Part shown: piece by piece, positions 6,775-15,142 of the stretch
Position numbering within the stretch: the stretch's first letter is position 1
How the letters are laid out: every line of letters begins with the position of its first letter
NCBI GenBank assembly: GCA_045105115.1
Contig: JBGCDE010000208.1
Coordinates: 1 to 17,760 of the forward strand
DNA from: JAUIET01 sp045105115
GTDB taxonomy: Bacteria; Pseudomonadota; Gammaproteobacteria; Pseudomonadales; JAUIET01
Length of the DNA stretch: 17,760 nucleotides
Direction: 5' to 3'
Translations under genes and position numbers: made by a program
Notes under the pieces: model-generated
Databases searched by the model: none
What the model was told of the DNA's origin: nothing
Seen by the model: only the letters and a program-made list of their open reading frames with translations

Positions 6775-8262
6775 ATGCAATTATTTGAACTCGCAAAACA
6801 ATTTGGCAATCGAGCAGCGCTGAACGACGGCAATCAGCAATTCAGCTATGCCGATTTACTGACTGCATCGGAAAATGTAGCGGCGACGCTGTTAAATGGT
6901 AGCGCCGATCTCAACGAAGAAATAGTTGCGTTCGCAGCGCCCGCTGGGATCGACTATGTTGCATTCCAGTGGGGTATATGGCGTGCTGGTGGTATTGCCA
7001 TGCCGCTTAATGTGCACGCGACCATTCCTGAAATTGAGCACTGCATTGAGACTGGTGGCGTGAAGCGTATGTTCGCGCATGAGTCCAGCGAAGACAAGCT
7101 TCGCGCACTGTGTGAGCAACGCTCTATTGACATGATTCTCGCGGGCAGCGTGTCGGCTGGCACTGTGAAGAACTTTCCAGAACTTGAAGCATCACGGCGT
7201 GCCATGATGATTTTCACCAGCGGCACAACCAATAAACCGAAAGGAGTTGTGACCACGCACGGCAATATCACCGCGCAAGTAGAAACTCTGTTGGAAGCCT
7301 GGGAATGGCAAGCGGACGACACCATTCCTCTTTTTCTTCCTTTGCATCATGTGCACGGCATTATCAATGTGCTCACCTGTGGCTTGTGGGCCGGTGCGAC
7401 AGTAGATGCTTATGCAGAAGGATTTAAGTTGCCGCGCATACTAGAGGCTGTGGCAGACAACAAATATTCTGTATTTATGGCGGTGCCAACAATCTACGTA
7501 AAACTCATTGCTGCACTCAATGAATGCGACGACGAAAAACGCGCGGCTGTTTGCCAGGGGTTTTCTAAAATGCGCCTGATGATTTCTGGCTCCGCTGCGC
7601 TGCCCGCACGTATCCATGAACAGTGGCAGACATTAACCGGTCAAGTTCTGCTTGAACGCTATGGCATGACTGAAATCGGCATGGCCTTGTCAAATCCGTT
7701 TCATGGTGAACGCAGACCGGGTTCGGTTGGCAAACCTCTGCCAGGCGTAGAAATTCGTTTGGCAGAAGAAAACGGCCAGATAATCGCCGCTGACCAACAA
7801 GACACACCAGGTGAAATTCAAGTAAAAAGCGATACTGTCTTTCTGGAGTACTGGAACAAACCCGATGCAACAGCGGAGAGTTTTATTGATGGCTGGTTTC
7901 GCACAGGTGATATGGCAGTGCTTGAAAATGGCTATTACCGAATCATGGGGCGCTTGTCTGTCGACATTATCAAGTCTGGTGCTTACAAACTGTCAGCACT
8001 TGAAATCGAAAACAGTCTACTTGCGCACCCCGCCATCAACGAGTGCGCTGTAATCGGCGTAGAAGACGACACTTGGGGTGAAATTGTTGCCGTGGCGGTA
8101 GCACTGGAAAGTGGCCACTCATTGCAGCTTGAGGACTTGAAGCAATGGGCTGTTGAAGAAATGTCGAATTACAAAATTCCACGCCGCCTGCATATTGTTG
8201 AATCACTGCCCAGGAATGCGATGGGTAAAATCACTAAGGCGGATGTGAAGAAATTGTTTTAG
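6775..8262 (+). CDS. Malonyl-CoA synthetase, MatB/ACSF3-like
   Basis: A 495-residue AMP-forming ligase. It has the P-loop FTSGTTNKPKG (147-157), LPLHHVHG (188-195), VPTIYVKL (237-244), ERYGMTEIGMALS (294-306), GWFRTGD, and a catalytic lysine near the end (Lys485 in AMGKITK). The block LPLHHVHG, the MAVPTIY block and GERRPGSVG (311-319) match my memory of human ACSF3 and bacterial MatB. In those enzymes an arginine just before the PG(S/T)VG turn helps bind the second carboxylate of malonate or methylmalonate. I infer malonate (or methylmalonate) + CoA + ATP to malonyl-CoA. No malonate decarboxylase or transporter lies in the window, so the partner pathway is unclear. A good ribosome-binding site (GGAG, 6765-6768) precedes the ATG. 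It is co-transcribed with the upstream ligase. Confidence 0.87.
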   Translation: MQLFELAKQFGNRAALNDGNQQFSYADLLTASENVAATLLNGSADLNEEIVAFAAPAGIDYVAFQWGIWRAGGIAMPLNVHATIPEIEHCIETGGVKRMFAHESSEDKLRALCEQRSIDMILAGSVSAGTVKNFPELEASRRAMMIFTSGTTNKPKGVVTTHGNITAQVETLLEAWEWQADDTIPLFLPLHHVHGIINVLTCGLWAGATVDAYAEGFKLPRILEAVADNKYSVFMAVPTIYVKLIAALNECDDEKRAAVCQGFSKMRLMISGSAALPARIHEQWQTLTGQVLLERYGMTEIGMALSNPFHGERRPGSVGKPLPGVEIRLAEENGQIIAADQQDTPGEIQVKSDTVFLEYWNKPDATAESFIDGWFRTGDMAVLENGYYRIMGRLSVDIIKSGAYKLSALEIENSLLAHPAINECAVIGVEDDTWGEIVAVAVALESGHSLQLEDLKQWAVEEMSNYKIPRRLHIVESLPRNAMGKITKADVKKLF

Positions 8263-8283
8263 TGTATTTTCACTGCGCCGGCC

Positions 8284-8300
8284 TCGCGCTTTCTGCGCGA
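8284..8300 (+). terminator. Short hairpin between ligase and dehydrogenase
   Basis: A perfect 6-bp stem TCGCGC/GCGCGA with a 5-base loop lies in the 71-base gap. No T-run follows, so it is at best a weak terminator or an RNA-stability element. Its importance is uncertain. Confidence 0.3.
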
Positions 8301-8333
8301 TTCACAATCTATTAATATTCTGGAGTACCTTGA

Positions 8334-9209
8334 ATGAGTAAATTTTCGGGAAAGACCGCCATTATCACCGGCGGCGCCGAAGGCATCGGCATGGCCATTG
8401 CAAAATCACTAGGCGCCCAGAAAATGAACATTGTGCTGGCAGACATCGATCAGTCCAAGCTTGCAAGCGCATCAACTGAGCTTGAGCAACTAGGCGTTCC
8501 AGTATTAACAGTTGCATTAGATGTCAGCGAAGAGTCCCAATGGATTGACGTCGCCAACAGAGCAAAAGAGCGATTCAAGAACATTCATATGCTAGTGAAT
8601 AATGCAGGCATTGGTGGCGGCGCAGGTGCGCTGGAATCACAAAGCACCAAAGACTGGGAGTGGTCGATCAATGTGAACTTGATGGGTGTACTGTTTGGCG
8701 CGAAGGCAATCGTACCCATGATCAAGGAACACGGCGAAGGCGGCTGGCTGGTCAATGTTGGCTCTATGGCCGGGATGGGTGGCGTACCCTATAGCGGCGC
8801 TTATACGGCGACCAAATCCGCGGTAGTGGCTCTTTCGGAAAGTTGGGCAGGGGAACTTACGAGAGATGGTATTCACGTAGCCGTTCTTTGCCCTGCTTTT
8901 GTTCAGACTCGCATCCACGAATCCGAGCGTAATCGTCAAACCAAATACAAAACTGAAAAAGCCAAGCCCGACAGTGATCGTGCGATTCTAAACAGCGCGG
9001 CCAATGCTGTTAAAAATGGTATTGATCCTTCTATCGTTGGCGAGCGCTTGGTAGAGGCGCTTAATCAGGGTGAATTCTATGTGTTTACGCACCCGAACTA
9101 TCGGCCAGTGGTTCAGCAACGTTCAAAGCTGATTGATGAAGCGTTCGAACGTTCGGCGCGGAGTCCACTTCTTAAAGACATTGTTAAACAGAAGATAGAT
9201 ATGCTTTGA
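8334..9209 (+). CDS. Short-chain dehydrogenase/reductase (SDR)
   Basis: A 291-residue classical SDR that oxidises or reduces an alcohol/carbonyl with NAD(P). It has the Rossmann motif TGGAEGIG (12-19), NNAG (89-92), catalytic Ser144 in NVGSMAG and catalytic Tyr157/Lys161 in YTATK. Asp37 at the end of the second strand (VLADID) favours NAD over NADP, an inference from the family rule. The substrate loop around 190-225 is long and charged. The protein is longer than the ~250-residue SDR norm, with a C-terminal extension from about 245 containing YVFTHPNYRPVV. A clear ribosome-binding site, GGAG (8322-8325), lies 8 bases before the ATG. It is probably the third gene of the acyl-CoA ligase operon, although a hairpin lies in the gap. 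A role in acyl-chain or hydroxy-acid metabolism is suggested by context only. Confidence 0.9.
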   Translation: MSKFSGKTAIITGGAEGIGMAIAKSLGAQKMNIVLADIDQSKLASASTELEQLGVPVLTVALDVSEESQWIDVANRAKERFKNIHMLVNNAGIGGGAGALESQSTKDWEWSINVNLMGVLFGAKAIVPMIKEHGEGGWLVNVGSMAGMGGVPYSGAYTATKSAVVALSESWAGELTRDGIHVAVLCPAFVQTRIHESERNRQTKYKTEKAKPDSDRAILNSAANAVKNGIDPSIVGERLVEALNQGEFYVFTHPNYRPVVQQRSKLIDEAFERSARSPLLKDIVKQKIDML

Positions 9210-9273
9210 TCGAAGTTGTTGAACAATTACCTACTCGAACTCGGTCGCAGACTTAGTCAATGGTCTTTTGTCA

Positions 9274-9303
9274 GCTAATCGCGTCCTAAGTGACGCGATT
9301 AGC
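9274..9303. terminator. 12-bp perfect hairpin in convergent gap
   Basis: GCTAATCGCGTC, a 6-base loop (CTAAGT), then the exact complement GACGCGATTAGC. A CTTT before and an AAAG after could extend the stem past an internal bulge. It lies in the 223-base gap between the plus-strand SDR and the minus-strand oxidoreductase, where a two-way terminator is expected. Neither strand has a T-run after it, so a non-canonical terminator or a protein-binding palindrome are both possible. The rest of this gap shows no open frame or RNA gene that I can recognise. Confidence 0.5.
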
Positions 9304-9432
9304 AAAGAACAAGTATTGCACGCATGTCGATATGCCTTAGTCATAACTCTAATTGGTAATTTGCCGCACCAGCGTTGGAGCTATTATGTTCTAGGCGGTC
9401 AACTAACCAATCCCTGACGTGCTGTTGATTGC

Positions 9433-10809
9433 CTAAAGTATGCCTCTGCTTGGGCTATTGGCGAGTTCGTTCATCAGATGCGCATCAGAGTATCTGCCCA
9501 AACCCAAATTATGGGCATAGACCGGGAGATCTTTGTTAGTAATCTGTTTGGCAATTAAGGACCCGGCACCACAAGAAGCCATACTTCCAAAACCTGAGAG
9601 AGCACCTAAAACGAACGCACCGCTTCCATCCAGAGGGCCAATCAGAGGCCAGTTTTCCTTGGTCATTGAGTAGTATCCGCCATAATGACTGAAACGGCTA
9701 GGAAAGTCGCTAACGTAAGGCCTCAGAGACGGTTGCAAAATTGATGCGCCCCGCATAACAATTTCGGGAAATTGCTGATCAAATTGAGGTTCGTCTATCC
9801 ACTTGTCTTTAGGCTCACTTATTGTGGTATTGTAAGCCCAGCCTAATTTCAGCCACCGAGCATTATCTCCTCCTTCGGGTCTGCAATGAATGCCCCCTAC
9901 TATACGATTCGTTAGCCACGACAATTCTGGCTCGCTGCGCAGCCAATCTTGCTCATCGGCAGACCATTCCAGTTTGGCTTCATCAAGATCTATTGCAAAG
10001 GGTTGTTGGCGCGGTACTACAGCGCGCGTATCTTCAAAGGCTATTTTCTGTTGAAAGGTATTCTCAATAGGCAAATTTATGCCCAGCATCGCCGATAAAT
10101 CTGTTGTGTAAGGTCCAGCTGCTATAACAAGCTGTTCCGTTCGAAGGGTTCTCGTTTCAGTTGCTGTCCGCAATTCCAGCCGGTAGTCTTGCTCGCGCTG
10201 TATATCCAAAACTTCAGCCGTTAGGCGCCTTCCCCCCGCTGCTTTTATTTTCTCGAGCATGAACTGGCCCATCTGTTGGCCGCTGAAGTCGCCCGCTCTT
10301 CGGATGTGTATAACATTGGATACGGATGAATCAAGATTAGGGAAGTAGCGTCGAACAAGATGTTCATTCATCAACACATCCACCCCGTCGGGTGCTGATT
10401 GCCAATCTGGCGACAGTGCAGGTTGATAGCTTGGCACAGACTCACTCGTGTGTAAGCGAACCTCTTTTTCAGAACCGTATCCAGTATACAGATCGGTAAC
10501 AAGCTCACTAATATCTGGTCGCCGGCTTGCCAGTAAGTAGCCACGCCGGGTCATATTGATTACATTTGATGATGAAGCTAGTGACTCCATTAGTTTAATG
10601 CTGTCGTTAGTGAAGGCGGTCATGATTGGGTGAGGCCACCAATTTCGATAATTATCGCCAGATTGCGCACTGGTAAAATTCATGGGCTGATCGCGATCGA
10701 TCAGCAGAACAGAAAGCTCACTGTTTTCTTGCAGCAAGAAATAGGCAGCGGCTATGCCCGCAATGCCTGCGCCAATTATAGCTACGTCTGAGCTGTGCTC
10801 TGTCTTCAT
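9433..10809 (-). CDS. DAO-family FAD-dependent oxidoreductase
   Basis: A 458-residue flavoprotein of the D-amino-acid oxidase/sarcosine oxidase/glycerol-3-phosphate dehydrogenase group (COG0665). The N-terminal FAD-binding fold is clear: VAIIGAGIAGIAAAYFL with GxGxxG at 13-18, and Asp38 at the end of strand two. A characteristic block SGDNYRNWWPHP lies at 50-61, and the C-terminal FAD contact VLGALSGFGSMASCGAG fits the family. There is no signal peptide, so it is cytoplasmic. The likely reaction is oxidation of a primary or secondary amine of an amino acid to an imine, using oxygen or the electron chain; the exact substrate is not readable. It starts only 5 bases after the aminotransferase stop without its own ribosome-binding site, so translation is probably coupled. 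It is the last gene of the receptor operon. An alternative role is a dehydrogenase of an N-methylated or opine-type amino acid. Confidence 0.87.
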   Translation of the reverse strand: MKTEHSSDVAIIGAGIAGIAAAYFLLQENSELSVLLIDRDQPMNFTSAQSGDNYRNWWPHPIMTAFTNDSIKLMESLASSSNVINMTRRGYLLASRRPDISELVTDLYTGYGSEKEVRLHTSESVPSYQPALSPDWQSAPDGVDVLMNEHLVRRYFPNLDSSVSNVIHIRRAGDFSGQQMGQFMLEKIKAAGGRRLTAEVLDIQREQDYRLELRTATETRTLRTEQLVIAAGPYTTDLSAMLGINLPIENTFQQKIAFEDTRAVVPRQQPFAIDLDEAKLEWSADEQDWLRSEPELSWLTNRIVGGIHCRPEGGDNARWLKLGWAYNTTISEPKDKWIDEPQFDQQFPEIVMRGASILQPSLRPYVSDFPSRFSHYGGYYSMTKENWPLIGPLDGSGAFVLGALSGFGSMASCGAGSLIAKQITNKDLPVYAHNLGLGRYSDAHLMNELANSPSRGIL

Positions 10810-10814
10810 GTACG

Positions 10815-12113
10815 CTACGCTTTGGTATCGAGATGAGCGATGAATGCTCGAAATGCGGCAATAGCCTCGTTGAAATTTGGATGAATTTCCGCCGCCATGA
10901 ATTGCTCATCAGTGTGTCGCATACTCCAGACATCAAGCAATCGTGCCGAGTCTGTGTCGTGCTCAAAATCTAGATAGCTGCTTGATAGGCGCAATGATAA
11001 TTCTGACGATTCAATACCAAATACGCTCCCTGGAAGAGCGGCAATGTCATAACTGTCCAGCAAATAGCCCGCCAACTCACTTGCGTTCCTCACCCCAACT
11101 TTTTTCAGATTTGATCGCCAGTCATTAAAGTTGGCGGTTACATAAAATCCGCCATCGGGCTTGGTAGTACGCACACCCATAGCAGAAAGCGACTTGGCAA
11201 GATATCGACTTCGAACGCCGTGTATGTCGCCGCACACTTTTATGTATTCTTCTACAGAGCAATCCTCCGAGTATGCAGCAATAGCCGCAAATTGCACTGG
11301 AGCAGAAACGGAAGACCATTGTTCGCTGGCCACAACGACCAGCGCTTTCATTAGCTGGCTGCCGAAATCGTTATCAGGAAGCAATCCGACGCCAATGCGC
11401 CATCCTCCTAAGGACAGGTGCTTACTTAGACCACCCACGACCACTGTACCTTCCGGGTAAAATTGGCTAATAGAAGTATGAATTTGCTGCCCATGTACTA
11501 CCTGCGAATAGATTTCATCACTGAGGACGATAACGCGATTCAATCGGCAGTAATCAGCAATCTGCTGTAAATTTTCTGGTGTTAACATCTGCCCCGTTGG
11601 GTTATTTGGGCTGTTCAGAATCAGCAACTGATTGCTCGAATTTGATTTTCGCAGCTGCTCATCAAACGCAGCCAGGTCAAAGTGGTAGCCGTCTTTTGCA
11701 TGCGCAGGTATCCAATGAACGCGCTTGCCTAGCATTTCGGCTTGTGGCGCATAACTAACCCATGATGGTGTCGGTAAGAAAATATCCACGTCCAACACCA
11801 TCTGAATGGCGTAGATCAGGGACTTGCTTCCCGGGCCTATGATGACTTGTTCTGTCGAATACGGTGTTCCATTTCGTTTACCGTAGTAAGCCGCTGCCAC
11901 GCTTCGCAGACTGTTCAGACCTTGCGCTTCCAGATAGCTCTTGCGGTGCGTATTTTTCTGCAGAGCTTCCTGAAGTACAGGATGCACATCAAACCGCGAC
12001 TCACCAAAACCAAGGTGATGAACCGGTCGGCCCTGCTGCCAGCGTTGCTTAACAAGCTCATTAATTTTCAGCGTTGGCGAAGGGAGCAAATTGGAAAAAG
12101 GAGAACACAACAT
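10815..12113 (-). CDS. PLP-dependent class I/II aminotransferase
   Basis: A 432-residue fold-type I aminotransferase (AspAT-like superfamily). It shows LNSPNNPTG (166-174, Asn171 contacting PLP), SDEIY (198-202, Asp199 and Tyr202), the Schiff-base lysine Lys231 in GLSKHLSLGGWRIG with Arg239 for the phosphate, and a late LSLRLSSSYLD block with the arginine that normally binds the substrate alpha-carboxylate. It transfers an amino group from an amino acid to a 2-oxo acid in the cytoplasm; the side-chain preference is not readable. The residues after about 400 form a short helical tail. A ribosome-binding site AGGA (12127-12124) lies 10 bases before the ATG. It follows the TonB receptor gene after an 84-base gap holding a hairpin, and is tightly linked to the downstream oxidoreductase. 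The pair suggests breakdown of an imported amino compound. Confidence 0.9.
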   Translation of the reverse strand: MLCSPFSNLLPSPTLKINELVKQRWQQGRPVHHLGFGESRFDVHPVLQEALQKNTHRKSYLEAQGLNSLRSVAAAYYGKRNGTPYSTEQVIIGPGSKSLIYAIQMVLDVDIFLPTPSWVSYAPQAEMLGKRVHWIPAHAKDGYHFDLAAFDEQLRKSNSSNQLLILNSPNNPTGQMLTPENLQQIADYCRLNRVIVLSDEIYSQVVHGQQIHTSISQFYPEGTVVVGGLSKHLSLGGWRIGVGLLPDNDFGSQLMKALVVVASEQWSSVSAPVQFAAIAAYSEDCSVEEYIKVCGDIHGVRSRYLAKSLSAMGVRTTKPDGGFYVTANFNDWRSNLKKVGVRNASELAGYLLDSYDIAALPGSVFGIESSELSLRLSSSYLDFEHDTDSARLLDVWSMRHTDEQFMAAEIHPNFNEAIAAFRAFIAHLDTKA

Positions 12114-12153
12114 GCGCGGGGTTTCCTGAGAAAGATATCACGACGTAGAAAAT

Positions 12154-12179
12154 CTGGTCAGCGGCAACGCACTGACCAG
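12154..12179 (-). terminator. Hairpin after receptor gene (terminator or attenuator)
   Basis: CTGGTCAG, a 10-base loop, CTGACCAG: an 8-bp perfect stem. On the minus strand it is followed by ATTTTCT. It begins about 20 bases after the receptor stop codon and about 40 before the aminotransferase start. The T-run is short, so partial termination that sets receptor against enzyme levels is more likely than a full stop. Confidence 0.5.
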
Positions 12180-12197
12180 GGTAACAAACTACAAAGC

Positions 12198-15047
12198 TTA
12201 GAAGCTGTAGGTAGCCTTAAGATAGTAAGAACCGCCCTCATAATTGACAGGCGTTCTGCGCGGGTACTGCAGTCCAACGCTCTGACGATTTGCAAAAACG
12301 CCATCGTTCGGAATTTCGTCCGGGAACTCGTCAAATACGTTTGTTGCACCTAACACTACACGCGCATGGTCGCTAATTTGATAACCGAGCTCCACGTCGA
12401 TGAACACAATAGAGTCTATCTCAGCACTCTGGCTCCCTGGCGCTCCATTAATTGTTCCACGCTCATCATAGTGCGATCCGTAGAAATTGGCACGCGCCAT
12501 AAAATTCAGCGCGTCGCTAAAGTGGGTGTTTGCTGTTAGGGTGAATCTGGTTTCGGGGTAGTTGTTTTCAATATCCTCGATTGTACTGTCGCTCACCGGC
12601 AAGATCGCCCCAGCGGAAGTCTGTACCGCCGATTGATCGGTTACTTCAACCTGATTATAGTTGAACGCGAAAATCAGATCGGTTCGAGCAGAGCTCCATT
12701 CCAGCTCGCTGGTCAATACCAAGTCGATGCCCTTGTGCTCTACATCAAGCGCATTGGTGTAGAAGGAAATGGTTGAGCCCGGGCTGCCGGCAATAGGAAT
12801 ATCACCTGTTCGATATATTCTTCCATCAACTTGAATAAAGTAACCGTCAACTGTTATATCTACAGGGCCGAATGCTGTCGAAACACCAAGGCTAAAACTC
12901 AATGACTCTTCTTCCTGGAGTGGCTGACCACCCTCTGGCTCTGCTTCAGGGCTGGAAGATGGCACAAGGCCTTCCAATGTTAGATTACCGGTCACGCCGT
13001 CGAATGTTGTGATCACCGTTTCAACATTAGATTGGCCCGGTGTGGGCGCGTGAAATCCGGTTGATATGGCTGCGCGTAAATTAGTCGTGTCGTTTAGGCT
13101 GTAGCGAGTGGCCACTTTGCCATTCACAGTGCTACCAAAGTCGGAGAAGTCTTCGAAACGCAAAGCATACTGCATAAGCCATGCCTCGCTGATGTCATGC
13201 TCCACGTCAACGTAGCCCGCATAGTTGTTGCGGCTGTGCGAGCCAGCATTGCTCTCGTCTGCGGCACGCATACCACTGGTACCCGAACCAATAACGGCGT
13301 CGGTTTCTCCCGCCACAATAGTGAATTTCTCCTGGCGCCATTCCGCGCCGTAGGACAAAAACAAGTTATCGCGAAGCGCCTTGGAAAAATCCGCGTTTAT
13401 ATTGATCTCTTCCTGATTGTAACCACCCATCGCAAAATCTCGTTTTACACGGTCACTGCTGAGCGGTGGCAAATCTGGGTTAAGTGTATTGTTGAGTGAA
13501 TAGCGCAGCTCATTGCGCCCCCAACCCACGCTAAAATCATAACTCAACTCGTTGTCTGTCTCGCCGCGAAGACCAAGAACCATGCTGCTGTCATTTTGGC
13601 GACCGTCAAGAAACGGTGTATAACCGGCTGGAAGGAAAGGAGCTGAGTCATCAAATGACCCATCACCTGCTGATCCAAAATTATTCAGAAATCCGGTAAT
13701 GGTGCTATGGCTTGGGTTTCGATAGAAGAATCGATAGCGGCCAAAGGTATTGGCGTTGTTACCAAACGCGTAGAGTTCATCGCCGTTTTCTAATTCATAG
13801 GCGGAATTGATAAACCAGCGAGTGCCGCGTGTTTCCGGCCGGCCCCACGTTTGCACAAATGGCGCATCGCCAAAGGGCGCGTCGGCCCCGACACCTTGTA
13901 CACCGCTGTCAATAAGATCTTGCGCAACTGCACGCTGAATTCCTCTGGAAAGCGCGTCATTATCCACATGCTCAACGCTCAAATTTACAAAACCGTTAGT
14001 ACCCAGTGGTAATCCAATATTGCCACCCAGTCGAAAGTTGCCTTCTCCTTCAAAGTGTTCACCTACTTGAACCTGCAGCTCGCCACCTTCAGCTGCGTCT
14101 TTCAATACAAAATTCATAACTCCCGCAATCGCATCCGACCCGTATTGCGCAGCGGCGCCATCGCGAAGTACCTCAACACTCTTTAAAGCGATTCCTGGAA
14201 TCATCGCCACATCAACACCGTGTGCGCCATTGCCAGCCGCCGGAGCGAAAAACTGCACCAGGGAGGAACGATGCCGACGTTTGCCATTCACAAGAACCAA
14301 AGATTGATCCGGAGCCATGCCGCGCATTGAAGTCGGTCGCACAAAAGCGCTGCCATCGCCGGTTGCTGGCGTTGCCGTGTAAGAAGGCACCAGTGTTTTA
14401 AGGTTGTCGGTAATATCCGCAGTGCCGCCTATGGCATTGAATTCTTCGCTATTAAAAACATCGACCGGTACCGGCGAATCTGCGACTGAACGAGGCTTGC
14501 TCGATCGTGTTCCGATTGTGATTACTTCTTCCAATATCGGTTCGGCATTTCCTCCGTTACCTTGAGCTTGGCTCAAGTCAGCCGATGTCAGCCCCGCCAC
14601 GGCGAGAGTAAATACTGCTGGCATTAGTGTTTTATTCGAATTTTTCATGTGATCGTATTCCTCATTTTGTTCCGGCGAGTCCTGATCACCCGAAGGCGCA
14701 GGAGCATCTTGCTTTTGCAGAGCAGCACCTGGGTCAATTCTGATACCGGAATGTCTAAGCAGTACGGTGAGCGCTTGTCTAACGGAGTAAACCCCTCTCA
14801 ATGGGCGGGCAGTCCGGTTTTTTACCTCATCGTACGGAAACAACACCGTCACATTTGCTTGTTGGGCAAATTGAATCAACGCTTTATCCGCTCTTAGTCG
14901 TGGGATATCGAACAAATATTTCGCTTCTTGATCCACCTTTGCCTGCGCAAACCCTGGCAAAGGCAATAGCAACACACAACAAACACTCAAGAGGCTAATG
15001 AGCTCGAATCGAATCACCTTGTGGGCGACGTACACGACTTGTTTCAT
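12198..15047 (-). CDS. STN-domain TonB-dependent outer-membrane receptor
   Basis: A 949-residue TonB-dependent receptor/transducer. It starts with a Sec signal peptide (hydrophobic core about 14-33, ending GFAQA). An STN (secretin/TonB short N-terminal) domain follows at about 43-105, as in FecA-type signalling receptors. An acidic linker (106-133) leads to a second signal-peptide-like segment from Met134 (MKNSNKTLMPAVFTLAVAGL, 134-153). Next come a TonB-box-like EEVITIGTR (173-181), the plug with GMAPDQSLVLVNGKRR, VEVLRDGAAAQYGSDAIAGVMNF (in two blocks, ~291-313) and a 22-strand-type barrel ending in the outer-membrane sorting signal KATYSF with terminal Phe. The ligand is unknown; neighbouring enzymes point to an amino compound. 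Met1 has no Shine-Dalgarno, whereas Met134 has GAGGA. Gene order sigma-fecR-receptor supports cell-surface signalling through STN to FecR. Confidence 0.93.
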   Translation of the reverse strand: MKQVVYVAHKVIRFELISLLSVCCVLLLPLPGFAQAKVDQEAKYLFDIPRLRADKALIQFAQQANVTVLFPYDEVKNRTARPLRGVYSVRQALTVLLRHSGIRIDPGAALQKQDAPAPSGDQDSPEQNEEYDHMKNSNKTLMPAVFTLAVAGLTSADLSQAQGNGGNAEPILEEVITIGTRSSKPRSVADSPVPVDVFNSEEFNAIGGTADITDNLKTLVPSYTATPATGDGSAFVRPTSMRGMAPDQSLVLVNGKRRHRSSLVQFFAPAAGNGAHGVDVAMIPGIALKSVEVLRDGAAAQYGSDAIAGVMNFVLKDAAEGGELQVQVGEHFEGEGNFRLGGNIGLPLGTNGFVNLSVEHVDNDALSRGIQRAVAQDLIDSGVQGVGADAPFGDAPFVQTWGRPETRGTRWFINSAYELENGDELYAFGNNANTFGRYRFFYRNPSHSTITGFLNNFGSAGDGSFDDSAPFLPAGYTPFLDGRQNDSSMVLGLRGETDNELSYDFSVGWGRNELRYSLNNTLNPDLPPLSSDRVKRDFAMGGYNQEEININADFSKALRDNLFLSYGAEWRQEKFTIVAGETDAVIGSGTSGMRAADESNAGSHSRNNYAGYVDVEHDISEAWLMQYALRFEDFSDFGSTVNGKVATRYSLNDTTNLRAAISTGFHAPTPGQSNVETVITTFDGVTGNLTLEGLVPSSSPEAEPEGGQPLQEEESLSFSLGVSTAFGPVDITVDGYFIQVDGRIYRTGDIPIAGSPGSTISFYTNALDVEHKGIDLVLTSELEWSSARTDLIFAFNYNQVEVTDQSAVQTSAGAILPVSDSTIEDIENNYPETRFTLTANTHFSDALNFMARANFYGSHYDERGTINGAPGSQSAEIDSIVFIDVELGYQISDHARVVLGATNVFDEFPDEIPNDGVFANRQSVGLQYPRRTPVNYEGGSYYLKATYSF
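14646..14663 (-). promoter_or_regulatory. Internal ribosome-binding site and start in receptor gene
   Basis: GAGGA (14663-14659) lies 10 bases before an in-frame ATG (14648-14646), which opens a typical signal peptide and a complete 816-residue receptor without the STN domain. No comparable Shine-Dalgarno precedes the outer ATG at 15047. This may be a true second start, or the relic of an ancestral gene boundary. Confidence 0.45.
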
Positions 15048-15115
15048 ATGAGCGATGAACGGAGCTTTTCCGCCATTGTTAAGTAAATTATTTTCAATTT
15101 AGGTGATTTTCGGCG

Positions 15116-15142
15116 AAAAAAGCGCATGTTTTGAGCGATGCG
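15116..15142 (-). terminator. Weak intrinsic terminator after fecR
   Basis: On the minus strand CGCAT, a 10-base loop, ATGCG, one C, then six T residues. It starts about 30 bases after the fecR stop and ends before the receptor start. The stem is only 5 bp, so it is weak. It would separate sigma-fecR transcription from a receptor promoter of its own. Confidence 0.4.

Noticed and set aside
9210..9432. A tRNA or small RNA gene in the convergent gap
   Set aside because: Apart from the 12-bp hairpin there is no cloverleaf, promoter or conserved tail that I can recognise.
10943..12353. Plus-strand frames opposite the aminotransferase and the receptor 3' end
   Set aside because: They are antisense to well-supported genes, and their translations resemble no protein family.
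15048..15115. A classical FecI-type promoter (GGAAAT-like -35) before the receptor
   Set aside because: GAAAAT-like strings are present but spacing and -10 do not fit convincingly in this AT-rich stretch.
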